NCBI GenBank assembly: GCA_013043165.1
Contig: JABDOQ010000021.1
Coordinates: forward strand, 1 to 64,000
DNA from: Woeseiaceae bacterium
GTDB taxonomy: Bacteria > Pseudomonadota > Gammaproteobacteria > Steroidobacterales > Woeseiaceae
DNA: 64,000 nucleotides
Reading direction: 5' to 3'
Shown: piece by piece, positions 57,829 through 64,000 of the stretch
How positions within the stretch are numbered: position 1 is the first letter of the stretch
Layout of the letters: the number at the start of each line of letters is the position of its first letter
Notes under the pieces: model-generated
Told to the model about the DNA's origin: nothing
The model's database searches: none
Seen by the model: only the letters and a program-made list of their open reading frames with translations
Position numbers and translations under genes: made by a program

Positions 57829-59002
57829 CCTCGCTACCTCGTGCCGACCACTCGCCGCCGTCGCGCTGCTGCTGTTGGCGGCATGCGCAACAAGCCCTGC
57901 GCCCGACGCGCCGCCCGCGCGCGCGCCCGCCCCGCCTGAGGAAGTGCCTCAGGCCGTGACTCCATTGCCGCCATTGCCGGACAAGGCGACCCTGCGGCTC
58001 AGTATCGCTTCAGTCGGCGACATGATGATCGGCACCGACTACCCGCAGAATCATTTACCCGACGACGACGGCATTGGCTTTCTCGCGGCCGTCGCGCCGT
58101 ACCTGTCATCGGCTGACGTCACGTTCGGAAATCTCGAAGGTGTCCTGCTCGATGGCGGGCAGCCGGGCAAAAAATGCAGCAACCCCAGCGCCTGTTATCT
58201 GTTTCGCTCGCCCACCCGCTACGCGTACCACTACAGGTCCGCCGGCTTCGATGTCTTGAGCCTGGCGAACAACCACGCGCGTGATTTCGGGGAAGAAGGT
58301 CGTAGCAGCAGCATGCAGGCAATAGCTGCAGCCGGCATGCACCACTCCGGGCGTGTTGACGATTTTGCGAGCTTTGAAGTCAATGGCATCAGCGTCGCCG
58401 TACTCGCGTACGCCGTTACCAAGAACTCCAACATGATGCTCGACTACGAGCTGGCCTTCGAGACCGTGGCAAGGTTCGCCGGCTCGCACGACATCGTCAT
58501 GGTTTCGTTTCACGGCGGCGCGGAAGGCGCCGATGTCACGCATATCCCGTTCGCCGACGAAGAGTACTACGGTGAGCCGCGCGGCGACGTCGTCTGGTTT
58601 GCGCGTGGCGTGATTGACGCCGGCGCCGACCTGGTCATCGGTCACGGCCCGCACGTCGTCCGTGGCGTGGAACGTTACAAGGACCGCCTCATTGCCTACA
58701 GCCTGGGTAACTTCGCGACTTACTACGGAATCAGCGTGGCAGGTATCAAGGGGATCGCACCAATACTGACGACCACGCTCGACGGAACCGGCGCCTTTGT
58801 CGAAGGGAATATCGTATCGACGATTCAGCTGCGGCCGGACGGCCCGAGCATTGACCCGAAGCAGCGGGCGTTGAATCTTATGCGCGAACTGAGCATCGAG
58901 GATTTCGGCGAGCCGGGCCTCACGTTTCTTCCCGACGGACGGCTGCTGCCGGCCCCGCGACCACGGGTCCAGCCCCACATCCTCCAGACACTGGTCGAGT
59001 AG
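57821..59002 (+). CDS. CapA-family poly-gamma-glutamate/capsule-like lipoprotein
   Basis: From GTG at 57821 the 393-residue product has a lipoprotein signal ending LLAAC (about residue 23), a Pro/Ala-rich linker (SPAPDAPPARAPAPPEEVP) and a CapA (PGA_cap) metallophosphatase-like domain. The core motifs are ASVGDMMIGTDY, FGNLEGVLLD, LSLANNHARDFGEEG, SFHGGAEGADVTHIPF and VIGHGPHVVRGVERYKD, which fit the binuclear metal-site fold. CapA acts in poly-gamma-glutamate synthesis in Bacillus; in Proteobacteria roles are uncertain. It overlaps the end of the SPOR gene by eight bases. Confidence 0.87.
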   Translation: MTSLATSCRPLAAVALLLLAACATSPAPDAPPARAPAPPEEVPQAVTPLPPLPDKATLRLSIASVGDMMIGTDYPQNHLPDDDGIGFLAAVAPYLSSADVTFGNLEGVLLDGGQPGKKCSNPSACYLFRSPTRYAYHYRSAGFDVLSLANNHARDFGEEGRSSSMQAIAAAGMHHSGRVDDFASFEVNGISVAVLAYAVTKNSNMMLDYELAFETVARFAGSHDIVMVSFHGGAEGADVTHIPFADEEYYGEPRGDVVWFARGVIDAGADLVIGHGPHVVRGVERYKDRLIAYSLGNFATYYGISVAGIKGIAPILTTTLDGTGAFVEGNIVSTIQLRPDGPSIDPKQRALNLMRELSIEDFGEPGLTFLPDGRLLPAPRPRVQPHILQTLVE

Positions 59003-59055
59003 GCCACCACCCATCATCCACCATCCAGCATTTGACCGCGGCGGTGATCACGGGG

Positions 59056-59119
59056 AGATCTTGCTAGCTCCAGCTACGCAACGTCGCTTCGCAAGACACC
59101 CCGCACTCACCGCCGCTGC
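59056..59119 (+). repeat. Dispersed intergenic repeat, copy B
   Basis: This segment aligns with 2036-2101 at 56 of 66 columns (two gaps). It lies between the capA-like gene and ntrX and is followed directly by a REP-like hairpin. See copy A for the shared core. Confidence 0.7.
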
Positions 59120-59139
59120 TCAATCGTGCGCCTGTAGGA

Positions 59140-59154
59140 GCGCCCCCAGGGCGC
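59140..59154. repeat. REP-like palindromic hairpin
   Basis: GCGCCC and GGGCGC form a perfect six-pair stem with the loop CCA. The left side is preceded by CTGTAGGA, the motif of REP elements in Pseudomonas and Xanthomonas-type genomes. It lacks a T run, so it is unlikely to be an intrinsic terminator on either strand. It lies in the 178-base gap between convergent capA-like and ntrX genes. Confidence 0.75.
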
Positions 59155-59180
59155 GAAGCGAAGCAGCGGTCGCAGCCGCC

Positions 59181-60530
59181 CTATTTGAAACTGACTCCCA
59201 GTGAGCGAAGTTTTCGGTACAGGTGTGTCCGCTCCATCCCGACTCGTTTCGCGAGCTGCCCCACCTTGCCATCACACAGGACCAGCTGCTGCTGCAGGTA
59301 GGCGCGTTCAAACTGCTCGCGTGCTTCGCGCAATGGCAGCGCGAGAAGATCCTGTTTCACCAGCGGCTCGTCAGCGGCCGCTCCTGCACTGATTTCTGCT
59401 TCGACTTCTTCGAGCGTTATATCCTTATCACGACCGGACAACAGCAGCCGCCGCACGAGGTTCTTGAGCTCCCGCACATTGTCGGGCCAGGGATAGTTTC
59501 TCAGTCGATTCTGCGCCGCAACACTGAACCGCCTGAACGTCAATCCTTCCGCGTCGACAAGCTTGTCAACGTAGTAGGCCAGCAATTCCGGAACGTCCTC
59601 GGCGTATTCACGCAACGGCGGGATTCGAAGGCTGAGCTCGCTCAGGTTTGCGACCAGGTCGCGGCGCAAGGCACCCGACTCGATCTGGGACTCATAGTCA
59701 GCGCCAACTGTAGCGACGACGCGTGCGCCTACCTTGATCGGCCGGGAACCGCCAACGCGAGTGAAACTGTTGTTCTCCAAAATTCCGAATAACACTCTCT
59801 GTGCGGCGTCGTCCAGGTCAGCCAGCTCATCGATAACCAGCGTTCCGCCGGATGCCCGCTCAAATGCCCCGGCAACGATTTCTTCCTCGTGCTCACTGCC
59901 AAGTAACTGCTCTTGCATATTGCTTTCAGTGATAGTCGCGGCTGTCAGCGTCGTTATTGGCTCGGCGGCGCGGCGGCTCAATGCATGCATGTAACGTGCA
60001 AACGCGCCGCGCCCGGTTCCCGGCTCGCCGCTCATCAATACCGATCCGTCGTGGCGTGCATATTGCTGTACGCGCTCACGCAGACCCTGCATCAGCTGAC
60101 TGCGGCCGACAGGCGCTAACAAAGATGGCAACAGGCTGCGCGCGACTCTTGCCTGCTTGCCGGCCGATTCGAGGGCCGCTTCAACAGTTCGCAAGAGTTT
60201 CGCAATCGACAGCGGCTTTTCGACGAAATCAAAAGCACCGAGTCGGGTTGCCTCGACCGCCGTATCGACGGTGCCATGTCCCGACATGATGACCACCGGA
60301 CAATTCAAATCGCCGCTCTCGGACCACTCGCGCAGCAACGTTATGCCGTCGGTATCAGGCATCCATATATCAAGCAGAACGAGGTCGAACTTCCGGCTTG
60401 CCCGTGCCTTCCTTGCTTCAGCAGCATTGATTGCTACCGTTACGCCAAAATTCTCGTCCGACAGAATGTCTTTGATCAGGGCGCCAATATCCGCCTCATC
60501 ATCGACAACCAGTACATGAGGATTACTCAT
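59181..60530 (-). CDS. ntrX: Nitrogen regulation response regulator NtrX
   Basis: The 449-residue protein has a receiver domain (phosphoacceptor Asp54 in [10 protein letters not shown]; Lys105 in DFVEKPLS), an AAA+ domain and a C-terminal Fis-like helix-turn-helix ([20 protein letters not shown]). The AAA+ part is unusual: the P-loop reads GEPGTGRG (168-175), with Arg where a Lys is expected, and no GAFTGA sigma54-contact loop is present before [16 protein letters not shown]. The usual role is response to NtrY and control of nitrogen or redox genes. It lies after ntrY with a 4-base overlap. Confidence 0.93.
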   Translation of the reverse strand: MSNPHVLVVDDEADIGALIKDILSDENFGVTVAINAAEARKARASRKFDLVLLDIWMPDTDGITLLREWSESGDLNCPVVIMSGHGTVDTAVEATRLGAFDFVEKPLSIAKLLRTVEAALESAGKQARVARSLLPSLLAPVGRSQLMQGLRERVQQYARHDGSVLMSGEPGTGRGAFARYMHALSRRAAEPITTLTAATITESNMQEQLLGSEHEEEIVAGAFERASGGTLVIDELADLDDAAQRVLFGILENNSFTRVGGSRPIKVGARVVATVGADYESQIESGALRRDLVANLSELSLRIPPLREYAEDVPELLAYYVDKLVDAEGLTFRRFSVAAQNRLRNYPWPDNVRELKNLVRRLLLSGRDKDITLEEVEAEISAGAAADEPLVKQDLLALPLREAREQFERAYLQQQLVLCDGKVGQLAKRVGMERTHLYRKLRSLGVSFK

Positions 60531-62761
60531 GCGTGTTCCCTCCTCTTGTCTGCGCGTCCGGGAGCTTTCGCAATAATCAGCTCACGCGCTGCATCGTTGA
60601 CCGGCAACCTGATGCTGATCATCGCCCCACCGTCCTTGCGATTCTTCGCACGAATCGAACCTACGTGTTCTTCGACCAGCTTCTTCACGATTGCCAATCC
60701 CAGACCGGTTCCCTTGGGCTTCGTCGTTACATAGGGATCAAAGATCTGATTGACGGAACTCATATTAAAGCCGGGGCCGTTGTCCTCGACCGTGACCTGG
60801 ATAATCTTGACATCATCGATCTCCGCAGCACTGACATGGACATCAATTCGTCCGTCGCTTCTACCTTCGAGCGCTTCAATCGCATTGCGAATCAGGTTGT
60901 GCAGCATTTGCCGCACGCGCCCCATATCGGCCTCGAGCAATGGCATTGTCGGATCGGTAGTAAGAACGATATCGACACCGCTCTTCTGGGCGCGATACAG
61001 GTCGACAATCTCATGCACGAGCTTGTCGATATCGAACAGGGAAAAATCCATGTCGGGCGCGCGGGCGTAATCGCTGAACGCATTAACCATCTCTTTCATC
61101 GCCTCGACCTGCTGCACGATTGTATGCGTAGCCCGATCGAGTACCTGCGCGTCTTCTTCGGGCAACGTATGCAGATACTTGCGACGCATCCGTTCTGCCG
61201 ACAGTTGAATGGGGGTCAGCGGATTCTTGATTTCATGCGCGAGGCGCCGGGCGACTTCGCCCCAGGCCGCGTCTCGCTGCGCCTGCAGCAAAGCCGTGAT
61301 GTCATCAAATACGATGACGTAGCCAGCCGCGTGATTCTCGTCGCCGGGCAAAGTCGTACAGGCGCAGGTCAGGACGCGCCGGCCGACCTCGCCTCGCAAT
61401 ACGATCTGCTCACGCCACTCGGTCTCGCCCACATCCAGGTGAACGCAGGCAACGTCCACAAACTGCTCGAGCAGCGGATTGTCCTTTGCAACCGCAGTCA
61501 ACGATTCTCCGGCACGGCTCTCGAGGTCAACGCCCAGGATCGAGCCGGAAGCCTGGTTGGCCGTGCGAATCGTCAGGTCCGACTCCAGCGCAAGGACACC
61601 CGTGGAAAGACGCGCAAGAATGACCTCCAGGTTGGTGCGCTCGGCCTCGACCAACGCCTGGCTCAGACTTGCCTCTCGTCGCGCTGTGGCCAGCCGCTGC
61701 GTCATGTCGTTGAACGAGCTGATCAGGAAACCGATCTCGTCGCGCGTCGGCGTAGGCAGTCGGGTATCGAAGTCGCCCATGGCCACGGCGCGCGTTCCGG
61801 CCACCAGGTCCTGGATGGGAGCAACCAGCCGGCGCGACAAAACAAACGCGCCGTAAATGGCGGCAAGCAAGCTCAACAGCAGCACGAATGCCAGCGTCAG
61901 AGACAACAGAGCCTTGAGGTCTTCCCGGAAAAACAACAGTTGCTGGTATTCCTGGTAGGACCTCTCGACGCTGTTGATCATGCGCCCGAGTCGTTCGGTA
62001 ACCGGGTAGTGCGCCTGCACAACTCGAACCTGCTGCGGGCCGCCGCCCTGGTGCATGAAAACAACCGCGGTGCGAATCTCTACGCTGCCCGCTCCATACG
62101 ACTCAAGACTGACGAAAGGCCGGTCCTGCTGCATCTGAACCACGACCTCTTCGGGCAGCGGTTTCGGAAGGCTTGCCATGGAACTGTCGGAACTCGTCGC
62201 GAGCACAGTGTTGTTTTGACCGTACAGAGTCATCTCACTGGCGCCGGTCTCGCGTCGCAACGTGCTGAGTTCGAAAATAATTTGCCGGTCGTTGATCCGG
62301 GACAGTCGTCTCGCCACCTGCTGCGTCGCGAAGACGTTTTGACGCTTCTGCATTTCGAGCGCGGCACGGCTCAGTGTCAGGGCGTTGTCGAGCCCCTCTT
62401 CAACCTGCACGTTAAACCAGCTATCGATGCCGCGATTAATAAACTGCATGGAAAAGTAGAAGACCACGATCAGTGGCAGTACCGCGAGGCCAACGAACAT
62501 GCCAACCATCCGTGCTTTGAGTTTCGCACCGGGCACATTCTGCCGGTAGTCGCGAAACAACCGCGTGAGGTTGCCAATGAGCAAAGCGATAAGCAGAATG
62601 CCGGCCGCAATATTGATTGCAAGAATGACGTCCTGCAGCCGATCAAAATCATCAGATTTCTGCACAGTTTGTGTCAGCAGGAAAAGCGCAGCGAGCGCGA
62701 GGCCAACGCCAGCCGCAGCCACCAGGAAATATAAAACTCGTTTCAACGTTCGAGCAACCAT
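60527..62761 (-). CDS. ntrY: Nitrogen regulation sensor kinase NtrY
   Basis: The 744-residue kinase has an N-terminal pair of membrane helices, a periplasmic/HAMP region ([20 protein letters not shown]), a PAS domain, the H-box [20 protein letters not shown] and an ATPase domain with [15 protein letters not shown] and [16 protein letters not shown]. This is the NtrY layout seen in Proteobacteria. Start and stop overlap with DUF4390 (19 bases) and ntrX (ATGA) show one operon: rsmB, DUF4390, ntrY, ntrX. The large open frame opposite it is noted as rejected. Confidence 0.95.
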   Translation of the reverse strand: MVARTLKRVLYFLVAAAGVGLALAALFLLTQTVQKSDDFDRLQDVILAINIAAGILLIALLIGNLTRLFRDYRQNVPGAKLKARMVGMFVGLAVLPLIVVFYFSMQFINRGIDSWFNVQVEEGLDNALTLSRAALEMQKRQNVFATQQVARRLSRINDRQIIFELSTLRRETGASEMTLYGQNNTVLATSSDSSMASLPKPLPEEVVVQMQQDRPFVSLESYGAGSVEIRTAVVFMHQGGGPQQVRVVQAHYPVTERLGRMINSVERSYQEYQQLLFFREDLKALLSLTLAFVLLLSLLAAIYGAFVLSRRLVAPIQDLVAGTRAVAMGDFDTRLPTPTRDEIGFLISSFNDMTQRLATARREASLSQALVEAERTNLEVILARLSTGVLALESDLTIRTANQASGSILGVDLESRAGESLTAVAKDNPLLEQFVDVACVHLDVGETEWREQIVLRGEVGRRVLTCACTTLPGDENHAAGYVIVFDDITALLQAQRDAAWGEVARRLAHEIKNPLTPIQLSAERMRRKYLHTLPEEDAQVLDRATHTIVQQVEAMKEMVNAFSDYARAPDMDFSLFDIDKLVHEIVDLYRAQKSGVDIVLTTDPTMPLLEADMGRVRQMLHNLIRNAIEALEGRSDGRIDVHVSAAEIDDVKIIQVTVEDNGPGFNMSSVNQIFDPYVTTKPKGTGLGLAIVKKLVEEHVGSIRAKNRKDGGAMISIRLPVNDAARELIIAKAPGRADKRREHA

Positions 62762-63345
62762 TCAAACCATTCACTTTGTAGCTGCCACTCCCCGCGCCAG
62801 AAAAACAGCAGGCGCAGAGTCGCCGGGTATTGTTCGGTATTGAGCATCGCGCGCAGGCGGATACGGTATTCACGATTGGCATCGAGCAGCGCATCATCGA
62901 TTATCGGCAGTCCCTGTACACGACCCAGGCTGTTCAGCGCCGAGTAAAGTGTTGCGAAAGAGTCCTGTTCCCCGCTGTTCAGGTTTTTGACGATGTATCG
63001 CTCTCTGAGCGGTCTGTACTCGAGTTCGTAACGCACGGCGAGCTCTGCCACATCGGCGTCGGGCAACCAGCGTCGCGGACGGATAACCTGCAGCTGCAGC
63101 TCGATTGTCAGCGTGACGCCGCTCTCGAGTGCGGCAAGGGCCTCGCTGCTCAGCACCAGCTGCAGTCGCGCATCAAGCGTGTGCACGCCGGCGAGAACCT
63201 CGGTTCTCGCTGATCGAACCTCGAAGTAGCCCTCGCGTTCGACATTGTCCTGGGCCAGTCCCGACCCGATCGCAAGCACGGCAAGGATCAGGAGCACTGC
63301 GTACATCATGCTTTTCTGGCGGGGTGATGGGGGGGACGTCAGCAT
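62743..63345 (-). CDS. Secreted DUF4390 protein
   Basis: The 200-residue product has a signal peptide ([20 protein letters not shown], near the N-terminus) and a periplasmic beta-rich domain with [39 protein letters not shown] and the closing [19 protein letters not shown]. This matches the DUF4390 family, whose gene lies between rsmB and ntrY in many Beta/Gammaproteobacteria. Function unknown; linkage suggests a role in NtrY signalling. Start chosen at 63345; a start at 63309 would trim the first 12 residues. It overlaps ntrY by 19 bases. Confidence 0.85.
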   Translation of the reverse strand: MLTSPPSPRQKSMMYAVLLILAVLAIGSGLAQDNVEREGYFEVRSARTEVLAGVHTLDARLQLVLSSEALAALESGVTLTIELQLQVIRPRRWLPDADVAELAVRYELEYRPLRERYIVKNLNSGEQDSFATLYSALNSLGRVQGLPIIDDALLDANREYRIRLRAMLNTEQYPATLRLLFFWRGEWQLQSEWFEWLLER

Positions 63346-63353
63346 CGCTTTTT

Positions 63354-64000
63354 TCAGGAAATCCTCTTTTCGAGGCACGCGTAGTAGAAACCGTCTAGTC
63401 CCGCCGTTCCCGGCAGGACCTGGTAGCCGCAGGCTCGCCTCCGCATTAGATCGCGGATGTTGTTATTTGGCAACACGTCATCTTCCGTCGCATCGTCGTG
63501 GCCAGACAGGAACCGCATGACAACGGCTTCATTCTCGGCCGCCAGCGTCGAACAGGTCGCGTACAGCAGCCGACCGCCGGGCGCCAACAGGGCCCAAAGC
63601 GCGTCAAGAAGTACGCTTTGCAGCTCGCTCAGCCCATCGATATCACTGGCCCTGCGCAGCAGCTTGATATCGGGATGTCGCCGAATCACGCCCGTCGCCG
63701 AACACGGTGCATCGAGCAGAATGCCGTCAAAGGGCACGCCGTCCCACCACTCTCCTGTTTTGGATGCATCGGCAGCGATTATGGTTGCGCCTCGACCGAT
63801 TCGGCCGAGGTTTTCATTGATACTCTCGATGCGGGAGGCGTCACGGTCCACGGCCGTCAGCGTAATATCATCCCCGCCAAGCTCGAGCAGGTGAGCGGTC
63901 TTGCCTCCGGGCGCTGCGCAGGCATCGAGAATACGTCCGCGCGTATTGGTTAGTAGCCAGCGCGCCGCAATCTGCGCAGCCGCATCCTGCACTGAAACGT
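63354..64000 (-). CDS. rsmB: 16S rRNA (cytosine967-C5)-methyltransferase RsmB, C-terminal part
   Basis: The frame is open to the right edge of the window, so only the catalytic domain is present. SAM motif ILDACAAPGGKTAHLLELGG, catalytic DAPCSATGVIRRHPDIKLLR and YATCSTLAAENE (the two active-site Cys) identify the RsmB/NOP2 family. At the edge the residues read VSVQDAAAQIAARWLL, which is the usual entry to the catalytic domain, so the N-terminal NusB-like domain lies outside. It begins the rsmB-DUF4390-ntrYX operon. Confidence 0.95.
   Translation of the reverse strand, partial: VSVQDAAAQIAARWLLTNTRGRILDACAAPGGKTAHLLELGGDDITLTAVDRDASRIESINENLGRIGRGATIIAADASKTGEWWDGVPFDGILLDAPCSATGVIRRHPDIKLLRRASDIDGLSELQSVLLDALWALLAPGGRLLYATCSTLAAENEAVVMRFLSGHDDATEDDVLPNNNIRDLMRRRACGYQVLPGTAGLDGFYYACLEKRIS

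Noticed and set aside
58106-59017. Open frame opposite the capA-like gene
   Set aside because: Antisense to a clear CapA domain with all motifs in place.
60533-62734. A long (733-codon) open frame on the plus strand opposite ntrY
   Set aside because: It lies fully antisense to a well-supported kinase, has composition typical of GC-rich shadow frames (many Gln, His, Arg) and shows no domain motif.

Overview
The window reads as the chromosome of a free-living, probably marine gammaproteobacterium. The support is the gene content: ftsYEX-rpoH, rpmB-rpmG-mutM, coaBC-dut, rsmB-DUF4390-ntrY-ntrX, pntAB, gltBD, and a dedicated sortase system of the kind described in marine Gammaproteobacteria. Genes are densely packed on both strands, with many 1-4 base start/stop overlaps. 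I see no phage, plasmid, insertion sequence, CRISPR array, rRNA or tRNA. A Woeseiales-like or related lineage would fit, but the sequence alone does not settle this. GC is high except around 27.9-29.1 kb, which is visibly richer in A and T.

Layout. 0-2.3 kb: the end of an FkbM-like methyltransferase, a PlsC-type acyltransferase, trmB, a small acidic protein and a repeat-bearing gap. 2.3-8.6 kb: a Rieske protein coupled to an AmpG-like permease, xth, pyrE, a DUF4124 protein, dut, coaBC and radC. 8.6-14.8 kb: rpmB-rpmG-mutM, coaD-rsmD on the opposite strand, then ftsY-ftsE-ftsX and rpoH, which has a perfect CIRCE operator in its upstream region. 14.9-21.9 kb: an OmpA-like lipoprotein, an Mpo1-like membrane protein, gcdH, two MATE exporters, a thioesterase, an SRPBCC protein and a NUDIX hydrolase. 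21.9-28.6 kb: sortase, its VIT/VWA target, a divergent response regulator and histidine kinase, and an unrecognised secreted cysteine-rich protein. 28.6-37 kb: a methyltransferase-like membrane protein, a double CNMP-rhodanese protein, a CDGSH protein and gltD-gltB. 37.2-46.7 kb: two lipoproteins, a DUF924 protein, a third MATE exporter, a thiolase, an amino acid/sodium symporter, hemH, a VOC protein and a fructosamine-kinase-like protein. 46.7-53.2 kb: a 5'-3' exonuclease coupled to an HNH nuclease, pntB-pntA, and a four-gene ECF sigma cluster. 53.2-64 kb: priA, argS, an FtsN-like SPOR protein, a CapA-like lipoprotein, a repeat gap, ntrX, ntrY, a DUF4390 protein and the 3' part of rsmB.

How the genes work together. 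Most of the window is housekeeping: translation, DNA repair, cofactor synthesis, cell division, and nitrogen and redox metabolism. The accessory interest lies in three places. One is the dedicated sortase locus, which has its own two-component system and a possible new member (27468-28565). Another is the ECF sigma cluster, where a membrane protein with an acidic tail, a tiny acidic secreted protein and an Arg-rich secreted protein sit in one run. The third is the stress circuit implied by a CIRCE operator in front of rpoH. NtrX also looks altered in its AAA+ domain, which bears on how NtrYX signals here.
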